This document shows positions 11,281 to 22,809 of a stretch of DNA of 64,000 nt, piece after piece. The notes beneath the pieces were generated by a model, which was not told the DNA's origin, searched no databases, and saw nothing but the letters and a program-made list of their open reading frames with translations. The position numbers were made by a program, and so were the translations under genes. The number at the start of each line of letters is the position of its first letter. The first letter of the stretch is position 1. The stretch comes from Alentia gelatinosa. Taxonomy: Eukaryota > Annelida > Polychaeta > Phyllodocida > Polynoidae. The stretch lies in assembly GCA_950022655.1 (NCBI GenBank), contig OX465584.1, positions 5,837,694-5,901,693 on the forward strand. Reading direction: 5' to 3'.

Positions 11281-11450
11281 TGCCCTACCCCGACACCCTC
11301 CCCTCCTCCTCTGCCCACACCCAGCGTCTCTCGGTAGTGGCGCCGGCTGGTGGCAGGCGGAGGCATTAATTACAAGATGGCCGCCAGCACTGATGGCTGG
11401 TAATGAACACTTGTAATGCGCACTGTCGCTGCCATTTAAAAAGCGTGCAG
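11281..11450. promoter_or_regulatory. Small promoter-like block (CTCF-like plus YY1-like)
   Basis: CCGGCTGGTGGCAG (11343-11356) matches 13 of 14 CTCF consensus positions on the plus strand. It is followed by AAGATGGCCGCC (11374-11385), a YY1-type site. C-rich DNA precedes it. No exon recognised. Confidence 0.4.
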
Positions 11451-11929
11451 ATTTACAGGCCTATCCCCTGGTATCGAAGACCAGGACTACTGTAAGGAGG
11501 TGTCACATATTATCGCCCACCTACTTACGTACCCCACAACCCCAACTGAATACGGAGCACAAATACGTCTTCACTTTCATAATGTCCTCACTGAATGAGG
11601 GTTGAGTCAGACGTCCTAACAGCATGGAAAGTATAGCTACACTTGAGCTTTTCTTCGGGGACAAATCATAGACTGCCAGTCTGTATCATAGGGTAAAAGT
11701 ATTGTAACGAAATTGTAATGTCTCAACGATTGATACTGTTCTATATGTGCGCGACAAAGAATACCTGCATTTGCAGATTGTCATTGTACGTTAAATCCTG
11801 AAATTAAAAAAGTATAAACATCATCAACTTCCCGGATTCTAGCTTTCCTTTCAACGAGATTAAGATTTTTTACCGGAAGGTGCATGGTAGAGAGATAGGC
11901 AAACAGACAGAAGACGGAGACATACAGAG
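11451..11929. other. No feature seen
   Basis: Non-repetitive sequence without a supported exon, RNA or transposon boundary. Confidence 0.3.
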
Positions 11930-12450
11930 ACACAGACAGAGAGAGAGAGAGAGAGAGAGAGAAAGTGAGGCATAGAGAGAGATACAGACAGACTGACAGA
12001 GACAGAAAGTGAGGCATGGAGAGAGACACAGACAGAGATATGAAGAGAGAGACAGAGACAGACAGACAGACAGATACAGAGACAGATACAGATACAGAGA
12101 AATAGAAACAGACAGAGAAAAAGTGACCGAGAGACATACAGATCTATATAGATAGAGAGAGAAACACAAAGAGACGCTCGGACAAAGAGAGAGGAAGACA
12201 GAAAGAGAAGAGAGAGGAATAGACAAAGAGGGAGACAGAAAGAGACAGAGAGAGACTGAGACAGACAGAGACAGACAGAGACAGAGAGAGAGATATAGAG
12301 AGAGACAGAGACAGAGACAGACGGAGAAAGACAGAAAGAGACGGAGAGAGACAGAGAGAGGCAGAGAGAGGCAGGGACAGAGAGAGACAGAGAAAGACAG
12401 AAAGAGATGGAGAAAGATGGAGAGAGACAGAGAGAGGCAGAGACAGACAG
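11930..12450. repeat. GA/CAGA purine-rich low-complexity tract
   Basis: Long runs of GAGA, GACAGA and GATACAGA words on the plus strand. The complementary strand gives overlapping Ser/Leu/Val-rich frames in three phases, which is the signature of low complexity and not of coding. Confidence 0.9.
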
Positions 12451-12530
12451 AACCACACACCACGAGACATCTGTGTGTGAATTGATGTGCAGGGTTCAGG
12501 TAAATCATTGAGGGCGGGCACCAGGTGATC

Positions 12531-12945
12531 CTACCACACATCCCCCACACCTCCCCTACATCTCCCCTACACCTCCCCCACACCTCCCCCACATCTCCCC
12601 AACATCTCCCCCACACCTCCCCTACCCCTCCCCTACACATCCCCCACACCTCCCCCACACCTCCCCCACACCTCCCCCACACCTCCCCCACACCTCCCCT
12701 ACACATCCCCTACACATCCTCCACATCTCCCCCTCACCTCCCCTACACCTCCCCTACACCTCCCCTACACCTCCCCCACACCTCCCCCACATCTCCCGTA
12801 CACCTCCCCTACACCTCCCCTACATATCCCCTACACCTCCCCCACACCTTCCCCACACCTCCCCCACATCTCCCTACATCTCCCCCACATCTCCCCTACA
12901 CATCCCCCACACCTCCCCCACACATCCCCCCACACCTCCCCGCAC
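12531..12945. repeat. 11-bp C-rich minisatellite
   Basis: About 37 imperfect copies of CCTCCCCCACA with CCTCCCCTACA and CATCTCCCC variants. It grades directly into the 30/18-bp array that follows. G-rich on the minus strand. Confidence 0.92.
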
Positions 12946-14030
12946 CACCCCCGCCCGCCGACCTCCCCGCACCACCCCCGCCCACCGACCTGCCCGCACC
13001 ACACCCCCGCCCGCCGACCTGCCCGCACCACACCCCCGCCCGCCGACCTGCCCGCACCACACCCCCGCCCACCGACCTGCCCGCACCACACCCCCGCCCG
13101 CCGACCTGCCCGCACCACACCCCCGCCCGCACCACACCCCCGCCCGCACCACACCCCCGCCCGCACCACACCCCCGCCCGCCGACCTGCCCGCACCACAC
13201 CCCCGCCCGCCGACCTCCCCGCACCACACCCCCGCCCGCCGACCTGCCCGCACCACACCCCCGCCCGCCGACCTGCCCGCACCACACCCCCGCCCACCGA
13301 CCTGCCCGCACCACACCCCCGCCCGCCGACCTGCCCGCACCACACCCCCGCCCGCACCACACCCCCGCCCGCCGACCTGCCCGCACCACACCCCCGCCCG
13401 CCGACCTCCCCGCACCACACCCCCGCCCGCCGACCTCCCCGCACCACACCCCCGCCCGCACCACACCCCCGCCCACCGACCTGCCCGCACCACACCCCCG
13501 CCCACCGACCTGCCCGCACCACACCCCCGCCCGCCGACCTGCCCGCACCACACCCCCGCCCGCACCACACCCCCGCCCGCCGACCTGCCCGCACCACACC
13601 CCCGCCCGCCGACCTGCCCGCACCACACCCCCGCCCACCGACCTGCCCGCACCACACCCCCGCCCACCGACCTGCCCGCACCACACCCCCGCCCGCCGAC
13701 CTGCCCGCACCACACCCCCGCCCGCACCACACCCCCGCCCGCCGACCTGCCCGCACCACACCCCCGCCCGCACCACACCCCCGCCCGCCGACCTGCCCGC
13801 ACCACACCCCCGCCCGCACCACACCCCCGCCCGCCGACCTGCCCGCACCACACCCCCGCCCGCACCACACCCCCGCCCGCCGACCTGCCCGCACCACACC
13901 CCCGCCCGCCGACCTGCCCGCACCACACCCCCGCCCGCCGATCTGCCCGCACCACACCCCCGCCCGCCGACCTGCCCGCACCACACCCCCGCCCGCACCA
14001 CACCCCCGCCCGCCGACCTGCCCGCCCCAT
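12946..14030. repeat. 30/18-bp CpG-rich minisatellite
   Basis: Two interleaved unit types: a 30-base unit beginning CGCCCGCCGACCTGCCCGCA and an 18-base unit CGCCCGCACCACACCCCC, which is the longer unit without its first 12 bases. Both lengths are multiples of three, so a 540-codon plus frame and three long minus frames stay open through it. These are Pro/His- or Gly/Val-rich artefacts. Each unit has several CpGs, and the minus strand carries G-runs able to form quadruplexes. Confidence 0.93.
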
Positions 14031-14096
14031 ACACGGCCCGTGAAAACGGTCACGCCGGTCGTACGGCGCCCTTTGAAGCGGGCAGCGAGCAATCAG

Positions 14097-15155
14097 GTGC
14101 ACTGCACGAAACCTACGGCTTTACATATGTATGCGAAACGCGTCTAACAGTAGGATTTTGCGTCTAGAAGTTCGACCTATTAGACGTCTCGTAGACGCCT
14201 TATCTAGTGGCGTATATACATGTCCATGGTGCGGTTTTATATATGTCATATATACGCCTGATTCTATTTATTTACGCCACTAGCCAATAATTCCGACCTC
14301 TGCCACTTGGGGACATCAGTGTTTTCATTTGCCATTAACCATCCAAGTCTGTTTTATATGAAAAATGGAATCTTATATTACAAATTTATTTTATAAAACC
14401 TTTATAAAACCTGATTGAGTATAAATTGATTAATTACACATAATAAACCATGCATTAAGTTGTTTTTTTTTACCGTTTTTCTGATTTAAAAAAAAATTTA
14501 AAACACCATTTCAATGTGTAGACAGTCAGGCTTACTATATAACCACCTCCCCCCAGTGTCTCTGTGCGCCTGAAGTCCTCCTCCCGACTCCGACTCCGAC
14601 TCCGACTCGGCCCCCGCCTTGTTAGAAGTAGCGTGAATGCGGCCGCCACCCTCACAGCCACCCGCTCAGCCGCCCGGCCTCAGGACTGAAATCATCTTAC
14701 ACACCGCTAATCCGTCTACAAACATTGCAGGGGGGCAGGAGTCCTGTACTAGGGCTTCACTGTGGGTAGACTGAGTGTAGGGTGGTGGGGTGGTGGGGTG
14801 TGGGGGGGGGGGGGAGGGGGTGGTGTTGGGAGGTCGCGGGTGGAGGGTCAGTGTTGGTGCAACCTCTACCAACACCCCCAGGACGGGGCGGGCCGCGGGT
14901 CGCAATTTTTTTTTGGTATCATATATACGCCTGGCGTATATATATCGCAGTTTTATCGCAGTTTTATCTTGGATATGCCAGGCGTGAAATACAGCCAAGT
15001 CGCGCGCGTCTACATATGGAAACTACCTCGTAGACGCCCGAAACGCAGACGCGGATAAGAGGTGTATACAAATGTAAACAAGGCACGATACAGCCGATAC
15101 GTGCGTTATCGCAATGGCGTATATATATGTAAAATAGTGGTTTTCGTGCAGTGGT
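14097..15155. mobile_element. Putative 1.06-kb TIR element (or two nested short ones)
   Basis: The left end CACTGCACGAAACC (about 14101) and the right end GGTTTTCGTGCAGTG (about 15140-15153) are inverted copies. Both are followed inward by TTTACATATRTATRCG-type sequence and many GCGTATATAC words. Similar GTATACGCC-rich sequence with a related end occurs at 46970-47250. The interior includes a (CCGACT)n patch, CpG-rich DNA and a T8 and G-run tract. No transposase is recognisable, so it is either a non-autonomous element or two MITEs flanking unique DNA. Confidence 0.45.
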
Positions 15156-15947
15156 GTGTGGCCACCTCCGACCGTCTCACGATAACGTGTGTGGCTGGCC
15201 ACGTAGTGAGGAGGTAGAGCAGGTGTGTTCTACATCTCTCACCACTTCCCGTTTCTCCCTCATATCTGGCACACCTCTCATTGTAAAATGTATAGAGGAA
15301 ACCTTAGTATCCATTTATACAAAGCCCCCATTGAAAATGTATGGGGACTCAGTAAACGTGGCGACCCATTGCATAAAACCTGCCACATACCATAACTGTG
15401 GTATACGGATTCAAAACTGTGGTATACAGCCTCAAAGCCATGGTATACGGTAAAGATTGTCCCCTTTGCTATATTGTTATACCCTTTAATATGGCAATTA
15501 CTGGGTTTAATTTATTCGAAAAGATGGATGATAAATACAACTAATAGTAGACAATTTCAAATACGTGTAATACGTGGTTACCAAATTTCATTATTTTATA
15601 AGGATCAACCTGTTGGTGAGAAACAGTTTACAATTCGAACTGAAAGACAGGGACTGCACCACTTAGGCTGCCTTTCTCAGAAATAACACTGCATCGCTCG
15701 ATCCGTATCGGCTTTTATATAGACAATGTACCGAACGATAATACCGAGACCAACGTCAAGATTTATGCTACCCTGAATAAAAAATGTCGTCCAGTATGTC
15801 GTTCATCGTCCGATATTTCGTATCGTCCTGCCTCATTGACGACATAATATTTTTCAACGGCCCCCTGAATCTCTGAGGCAGATCTTCGGTCATTGGAGAA
15901 TTCTCGTTCCAATCTTCTCGTAAATCGGGATCACTCCGAAGATCCCC
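15156..15947. other. Decayed repeats and unique DNA
   Basis: Near 15310-15450 lie GAGTCCCCAT-type and GTGGTATACGG-type fragments also seen at 4735-4850 and 19380. Nothing codes recognisably. Confidence 0.35.
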
Positions 15948-17755
15948 CCTCCCCCCACCCATCCCCCCAGCCACCCACCCACGCAGCCACCCACCCACGC
16001 AGCCACCCCCACCCACAGCCACCCCCACACACAGCCACCCCCCCACAGCCACCCCCACACACAGCCACCCCCACACACAGCCACCCCCACACAGCCACCC
16101 ACCCACACAGCCACCCCCACCCACAGCCACCCCCACACACAGCCACCCCCACACACAGCCACCCCCACACAGCCACCCACCCACACAGCCACCCCCCACA
16201 CACAGCCACCCCCACACACAGCCACCCCCACACAGCCACCCCCACCCACAGCCACCCCCACACACAGCCACCCCCACACAGCCACCCCCACCCACAGCCA
16301 CCCCCACACACAGCCACCCCCACACAGCCACCCCCACCCACAGCCACCCCCACACACAGCCACCCCCACACACAGCCACCCCCCACAGCCACCCCCACAC
16401 ACAGCCACCCCCACACACAGCCACCCCCCCACAGCCACCCCCACACACAGCCACCCCCACACACAGCCACCCCCACACACAGCCACCCCCACACACAGCC
16501 ACCCCCACACACAGCCACCCCCACACACAGCCACCCCCACACAGCCACCCCCACACACAGCCACCCCCACACACAGCCACCCCCACACAGCCACCCACCC
16601 ACACAGCCACCCCCACACACAGCCACCCCCACACACAGCCACCCCCACACAGCCACCCACCCACACAGCCACCCCTACACACAGCCACCCCCACACACAG
16701 CCACCCCCACACACAGCCACCCCCACACAGCCATCCCCACACACAGCCACCCCCACACACAGCCACCCCCACACAGCCACCCACCCACACAGCCACCCCC
16801 ACACACAGCCACCCCCACACACAGCCACCCCCACACAGCCACCCACCCACACAGCCACCCACCCACACAGCCACCCCCACACAGCCACCCCCACACAGCC
16901 ACCCCCACACAGCCACCCCCACCCACAGCCACCCCCACACACAGCCACCCCCACCCACAGCCACCCCCACCCACAGCCACCCCCACACACAGCCACCCCC
17001 ACACAGCCATCCCCACACACAGCCACCCCCACACACAGCCACCCCCACACAGCCACCCCCCCACACAGCCACCCCCCACACAGCCACCCCCCCACACAGC
17101 CACCCCCCCACACAGCCACCCCCCCACACAGCCACCCCCCCACACAGCCACCCCCACACAGCCACCCCCACACACAGCCACCCCCACACAGCCACCCCCA
17201 CACACAGCCACCCCCACACAGCCACCCCCACACACAGCCACCCCCACACACAGCCACCCCCCCACAGCCACCCCCACACACAGCCACCCCCACACACAGC
17301 CACCCCCACACACAGCCACCCCCACACACAGCCACGCCCACACAGCCACCCCCACACACAGCCACCCCCACACACAGCCACCCCCACACACAGCCACCCC
17401 CACACAGCCACCCACCCACACAGCCACCCCACACACACAGCCACCCCCCCACACAGCCACCCCCCACACAGCCACCCCCACACACAGCCACCCCCACACA
17501 CAGCCACCCCCACACAGCCACCCACCCACACAGCCACCCCCACACACAGCCACCCCCCCACACAGCCACCCCCCCCACACAGCCACCCCCACACACAGCC
17601 ACCCCCACACAGCCACCCCCACACACAGCCACCCCCACACACAGCCACCCCCACACACAGCCACCCCCACACAGCCACCCACCCACACAGCCACCCACCC
17701 ACACAGCCACCCCCACAAACAGCCACCCCCACACACAGCCACCCCCACACACAGC
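15948..17755. repeat. 14/16-bp CCACCCCCACACACAG minisatellite, 1.8 kb
   Basis: More than 100 copies of CCACCCCCACACACAG with 14-base and CCACCCACCCACACAG variants. The sequence lacks TAA, TAG and TGA in every frame, so frames of over 600 codons run through it on both strands. Their His/Pro/Thr or Gly/Val/Cys/Trp repeat composition is dictated by the unit. The minus strand is GGGGGTGG-rich and could form quadruplexes. Confidence 0.95.
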
Positions 17756-18659
17756 ATTGCTGCATGGCTTCCCAATGCTGGTAAAAAAACCAACTCACAT
17801 TTGTTCTCGGAAATTGGAAATAATGATGGAATTACCATAACGACAGAAATTGCCGCTATTACCCTTATTCCTCCCCATTGAGGAATATTTCTCAATTAAA
17901 AAAAACCAGCTCAGGGGAAGTTTTTTTTCTATAGTCTTCCTTATTCAAGCCTTCTGGCATTATTAAATGCTCATTTGTAATTCTGGGACCCGCCCACACC
18001 CCCTACGCCCCCTCCCCACTTTTTAAATATAATTGATGATGTTGCAGATGGTATTTGCAACAAATTTAGCCCGTGTTCTACTTTGAAACAATACGACATA
18101 AGGATTCAGTAGTAGCATGCCTGTGATTTTAAGATATGCTGCATTTATGGGTAACATTACAGAGGTTATGGGGTAAAGGTAGGCATTGGGTAGATGGTAT
18201 GGAGAATAGTAGAAGGTGTGGAGTATGGTAAAAGGTATTGAGTATGGAAAAAGGTATGGAGTATAGTAGAGGGTATGGAGTATGGGTAGAAAGTATGGCT
18301 CTTTATGTAAATATAGTAGTGTATGAAAAGTGAGCATAGGACCAGGATAACTCTACCACCATTGCTCAGAATGTAACGTCAACGATGTTGAAGTTTAACA
18401 GCTATCGTTAGGGGCGACCGAACTAATTCAGAGTTCTAAGAGCTTGTGAAGATAGTCTAGAGGAGAAATTAATTGTAGATTTTCCTGGAAGCAAACGTTA
18501 CTTATTCCAAGTTTAACGATTATAGGTCTGGGTAAGCATTACATATTCGAAGTTTACTGGCTATAGGTAGGGACGAACTTTATCGATTCTAAGTTTAATA
18601 GTTATAGGTAGGAGTGAATGTTACTGATTCTAAATTTAATGGCTATTTCTATGACATCA
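17756..18659. repeat. Two weak local repeats in otherwise blank DNA
   Basis: 18178-18300 holds degenerate copies of a roughly 16-base GGTATGGAGTATAGTA unit. 18490-18650 holds about four copies of a roughly 48-base unit with the core CTAAGTTTAATAGTTATAGG. The rest has no supported feature. Confidence 0.5.
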
Positions 18660-18830
18660 AATAGCACCAGAATATCAGAATGATTAGAATATGCATGTAC
18701 TTAGCAAATCCATATGATGTCATCTCACATTCACTGCGTCACAGCCGTGGCGTAGTATTGTCACTTTACGGGGGTGATCGTATTTTTTCCCAATGTTATT
18801 TCTATGGCTAAGCTTATACCCTCTGTGCCC
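18660..18830. mobile_element. Dispersed TATCTCACCC-type element, copy 2 (reversed)
   Basis: Reverse-complement match of the 10570-10761 and 58098-58310 elements: CAGAATATCAGAATGATT, TTAGCAAATCCATATG, GGGGGTGATCGTA, then ATGTTATTTCTATGGCTAAG. Confidence 0.6.
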
Positions 18831-19154
18831 CCTTATCACCATCTAAGTTAGCCCTAGGGTAATAACTACCCTTATCTGATCCGCAAACATGGTAAAGGAT
18901 TAAAATTGAAAAAAGGTATTACATTTTTATGTAGATATATTGAGGGTCGCTCGCTCTTATCATTTCTGTAAATATAGAAATAAGTTTTGATATTGCACTT
19001 ACATCTATTTATGATCAACATTGATTAGCCAATTAAATGAAATTGATTATTTACCTTTGCTCTTGACGTTTAAATCCACAGTTTTCCGTGTATTTCTGTA
19101 AAGAAAAAAAAGAAACATCAATTTTTTTGTAATAAAAATAGAAGCACTTTATTG
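18831..19154. other. AT-rich, no feature seen
   Basis: AT-rich unique DNA leading into a local duplication. Confidence 0.3.
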
Positions 19155-20020
19155 TATGAATAACTGACGAAAACGGAATATATTTGACAATGTTAGTATA
19201 TAAAATAAATTATTTTCATATAGATTATAGAAAATCAAACCTTTACATTTAAATTTGAAAAACTTATTTTGTTCGTCTGAATCGTATGCAATGGCTATGA
19301 AAGGCATATACATTTGTTATGGTAAATGACAGTTTTTTAATAATGGGTAGTAGTTTAATGAGTGCCCATAGACTTTCAATGATGGGTAGTGGTTTACTCA
19401 GTCCCCATATATATAAGATAATAATAAGTAGTTTATTGAGTCCCCATTCATTTTCAATAGAGGCTTTGCGTACTATGGAAAATCAGTAGAAACGGAATAT
19501 ATTTGAACATATTAGTATATATATAATGGATTCTCTTCATATAGATCATCGAAAATCAAACCTTTGCATTTTGATTCAAAAAGAATTGAAATCCTTATAC
19601 ATTTTTTATGGTAAATGAAATTTTTTTATTTTTTTTCAAAAGCAGCTTTATTTGATTACTTTTTGTTTACAATCCGTTGACATCTAAGTACATGAGTGAA
19701 GATTTAACTCGTAGTTGGCATTTACATGAGAACAAATATACATCAGATGAGCAAGTATTTGAATAATGGGTAGTAGTTTAATGAGTGCTCATACACTTTC
19801 AATGATGGGTAGTGGTTTACCCCATATATATTAGATAATAATTATAAATAGCTGACCTTGAAAAAGACTATGTAATAGTCGAAACGTCGGTCCTGATAAT
19901 AAAAGCCATCACTCATTTAAAGATAACTCAAGTGGTTGTAATATTGTTCACTTCTACATAATAATTAGTAATTTATTGAGTCCCCATCCATTTTCAATAC
20001 GGACTTTGCTTACGATAGAT
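19155..20020. repeat. Diverged direct duplication of about 300 bp
   Basis: The block beginning GGAATATATTTGACAATG (about 19158) through GTTTATTGAGTCCCCATTC (about 19450) is repeated from about 19488 to 20000, with the same order of landmarks (TCATATAGATTATAGAAAAT, TGATGGGTAGTGGTTTAC, GATAATAAT). The second copy carries an extra insert at 19845-19957 and some unique DNA. Confidence 0.7.
19845..19957 (+). mobile_element. Penelope-like / hammerhead-relic retro-insertion
   Basis: A 113-base insert flanked by the perfect 10-base duplication ATAATAATTA (19835-19844 and 19958-19967). The paralogous block near 19411-19425 has the uninterrupted site. The insert contains TTGAAAAA, then a GACTAT/ATAGTC hairpin, then GAAACGTC. 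This order (CTGATGA-like box, stem II, GAAAC, GTC) is that of the hammerhead ribozyme core known at the ends of Penelope-like elements, with the first box decayed. The assignment to that family is from memory of such ends, so it is tentative. Confidence 0.55.
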
Positions 20021-20460
20021 AATAAGTACATAAACTACACAGTGAGAGTGACATTTATGTCTATGATAGAGGCTCATTGAGAACAGCTATTTTGTTTTGG
20101 GTGACCATACCCTTCAGAAGATTGAGTGATGGCCTGGCTCACTAAAACCTCCCCTCTTAACAAAACCTCACTAATACACTGCCCCAGAACATACACAATT
20201 CCTCGCCACTCCCCATGTTAACCATCCCAGTTTAGACACAGTCATTTTCTGGTGAATACAGAAAACCTGCATCATTTTACAATGTCTAGTTTACGAATAA
20301 ATAAGACGTAAAAATTATAATCCTGGGTGGGTTACATTTTATAAGAGACACGGACCTTGCTGAAAGGGGAAGGTCCCCGGTCTATACACTGAGCCAATAA
20401 CCTCTTTATTTCCTCAGCCCTGGCGGTAAAAGCAATTTCCTGCTGATATATGAGAGTGAA
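20021..20460. other. No gene seen
   Basis: Unique DNA; a minus-strand frame of 89 codons (20332-20601) runs into the CTG-rich tract and has no recognisable domain. Confidence 0.3.
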
Positions 20461-20469
20461 TAACCCACC

Positions 20470-20550
20470 CCCGCTGCCCCCTGCTGCCCCCTGCTGCCCC
20501 CTGCTGCCCCCCGTGCTGCCCCCCGCTGCCCTGCCGCGCCCCCTGTCGAG
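20470..20550 (-). promoter_or_regulatory. Tandem CTCF-like cluster
   Basis: CTGCCCCCTG repeats every 10 bases. On the minus strand each gives GCAGCAGGGGGCAG, 13 of 14 positions of the CTCF consensus. A related GCGCCCCCTGTCGA site lies at about 20536-20549. Three to five adjacent matches in 80 bases. It is also a simple tandem repeat, so binding is an inference. Confidence 0.4.
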
Positions 20551-20635
20551 TGGGGGCCGGGAGTAGCGATTATTACGTACTAAAAGCACAACCTGACACA
20601 AGATCAGCTCAACTCACGGCACAGGGGAGGCGTGT

Positions 20636-20660
20636 GGGGGGGGGGGGGGGGGGGGGGGGG
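20636..20660. repeat. Homopolymer G tract (25 G)
   Basis: Uninterrupted run of about 25 G. Length may be affected by sequencing or assembly. Confidence 0.9.
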
Positions 20661-20734
20661 AGGTAGTGCCATCACCTCTACTCCCATATAGGGCCAGTTT
20701 ACACCTACCGATTTTGACTGCCGATTATTGAATC

Positions 20735-21395
20735 TGGCCCACTTAGACAGATCGCCCGATATGACAGATCGCCCACTTAGACAGATCGCCCACTTAGACA
20801 GATTGCCCACTCAGACAGATCGCCCCCTCAGACGGATCGCCCACTCAGACAGATGGCCCACTCAGACAGACCGCCCACTCAAACAGATCGCCCACTTAGA
20901 CAGACCGCCCACTTAAACAGATCGCCCACTCAGAAAGATCGCCCACTCAGACAGATCGCCCACTCAGACAGATCGCCCACTCACACAGATCGCCCACTCA
21001 GACAGATCGCCCCCTCACACAGATCGCCCGCTCAGACAGATCGCCCACTCAGACAGATCGCCCACTCAGACAGATCGCCCGCTCAGACAGATCGCCCACT
21101 CAGACAGATCGCCCGCTCAGACAGATCGCCCCCTCAGACATATCGCCCGCTCAGACAGATCGCCCCCTCAGACATATCGCCCGCTCAGACATATCACCCA
21201 CTCAGACATATCGCCCACTCAGACAGATCGCCCGCTCAGACAGATCGCCCACTCAGAGACATCGCCCACTCAGACAGATCGCCTGCTCAGACAGATCGCC
21301 CACTCAGACAGATCGCTCACTCAGACAGATCGCCCACTCGGACAGATCGCTCACTCAGACAGATCGCCCACTCGGACAGATCGCCGGGTCCAGAT
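20735..21395. repeat. 17-bp minisatellite
   Basis: About 38 copies of AGACAGATCGCCCACTC with CCGCTC and CCCCTC variants. Three units make 51 bases, hence a 184-codon frame with a 17-residue period of the type PLRQIAHSDRSPTQTDR. Non-coding by my reading. Confidence 0.95.
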
Positions 21396-21894
21396 CAGGA
21401 GGAGTAGGTCGCTGTACCTCACTTTGAGTGACGCCCTGAGTGGGTTAATGGCGACTGTCCGCGGGGCTGGGGTTATTTTAGGTACCACGGATGGGTTGAC
21501 CTCAGCAGGGGGGCTTTGCTCCATATATTACGGATGGCAGAATAGTGACCCAAGGTAGAAATCATTGCTCCAGATTCTTTGCGAATCGTATCATAACTAT
21601 ATCGCCGTCTATATTTAATGAAAAATCTAATGAACCTCTCTCCTAATTCACTGACAATGAATGTTGTAAAGAGTAGCGATACAACGTGAAAATAACGATA
21701 CCACACGATTCGTTATCACGGGAGCAACGCTTTTCCCACATTTATGGCAGCAACGAACCCCTCGAGGTAGAGATCCTAGGGTTTGGAATCAGGGCTTAGG
21801 GAAATACCAAAGACAGATGCAGAGATGCAGGGGTAAAAGATATAGACTATTCTATTACCAAGTACTTTGACCATCTTTGTAGTTGGTCGGGCTC
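21396..21894. other. No feature seen
   Basis: Unique DNA between an array and a MITE fragment. Confidence 0.3.
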
Positions 21895-22081
21895 AATGAT
21901 AGAATCATGCAACCAAAGATTCCTATAATCTCAGTGATGCCACCTAGCGGGAATACAATGGGCCAGAGGATTCTCAAGGCTCTAAGCCTAGTTCGTTAGA
22001 ATTCTTCTCCCATAGAGCGCAGTGAGAACCTTGTACAGATTACGACTTAGAGAGTGTGAGATCTTTTGAGAGGGGTGCACC
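21895..22081. mobile_element. MITE family M1, copy 2 (left-truncated)
   Basis: Matches the right two thirds of M1: CCACCTAGCGGGAATAC, AAGGCTCTAAGCCTAGTTCG, GAGAACCTTGTACAG, ending in GAGAGGGGTGCACC. The left terminal repeat is missing. It contains a CTCF-like core: minus strand CCGCTAGGTGGC near 21946-21957. Confidence 0.75.
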
Positions 22082-22301
22082 CGGTTCCACAGAAGTTCAA
22101 CAAGTGATGTGTGGCTGGATGTGGGTAGAAGGTAGCAGTAACAGGACCGAGATTCAGGGGGAAGAGCAGGCAGATCAAGGAATGTGCTGGGAACTCGGGA
22201 CGGGGGTAGCGGAGGTCACGCTTGGCTGCGTCCCATGTATCGACAGACGCCGTTCCGGGACGCCAGTTACAATTGGCACTAACAGTGAGCTTTTCTCCAC
22301 C

Positions 22302-22392
22302 CCCTGACCCACCGAACATCGACTTACACAACCCCACTGACACTCCTATACAGGGTAACTTCACACTGCCTGTGTGTGTCTCATAAAGGTAC
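22302..22392. repeat. 90-bp local repeat (also at 23479-23588 and 23606-23700)
   Basis: CCCACTGACACT, TATACAGGGTAACTTCACAC and CTCATAAAGGTACATTT recur in order three times. The hAT-like element at 22402-22798 is inserted at the end of this copy, and the 23573-23590 copy represents a diverged empty site. Confidence 0.65.
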
Positions 22393-22401
22393 ATTTACAC
22401 C

Positions 22402-22798
22402 CAGAGGAGGTGTGAAGCGTAGCGCCCCCTATCGTTTTGGCATGGTCTCAAATGACAGCTGAATGCGGATTCCTATACTAAAATAGGCTAACTAGTAACA
22501 GCTACTACATACAAACTGTTAGAGCTCTATCAAAAATCTTTTCAGATATTGATAGAGTGATATCTAATGTACTCCAAACCACAATAGAACTCAATAGGAC
22601 TCCACGTTTTATGGCTGTTTGGTGTTGTTTAATATAACGTTATTTCTCATAGGCTATGGCTTACAAGCCTCACACAGTCCATTGTCAAGAGCTCCTTCCC
22701 CTCTGCTGGTAGGTTTGAAAGTGGTGCCTTGAAGCCTGCCACGATCGCATATATGAGTTGGGTCCCTATAGGGGGCGCTGCGCTTCACACCTCCTCTG
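22402..22798. mobile_element. hAT-like MITE with target duplication
   Basis: A 397-base element with ends CAGAGGAGGTGTGAAGCG and the exact complement, extending to about 32 bases with one mismatch. It is flanked by the duplication ATTTACACC (22393-22401 and 22799-22807); an 8-base duplication plus one chance base would fit hAT, and 9 bases would fit Mutator. The CAG...CTG ends favour hAT. No transposase. The inner TIR carries GCGCCCCCTAT. Confidence 0.85.
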
Positions 22799-22809
22799 AT
22801 TTACACCTA

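Noticed and set aside
12525..14147. A 540-codon Pro/His-rich frame and three Gly/Val-rich minus frames of about 400 codons
   Set aside because: Unit lengths of 30 and 18 are multiples of three; all frames follow the minisatellite and have no unique domain.
14575..14612. (CCGACT)n patch as a coding microsatellite
   Set aside because: Very short and not within a supported exon.
15768..17881. Open frames of more than 600 codons on both strands
   Set aside because: The CCACCCCCACACACAG unit contains no stop triplet in any phase, so openness carries no coding information; the predicted proteins are pure repeat translation.
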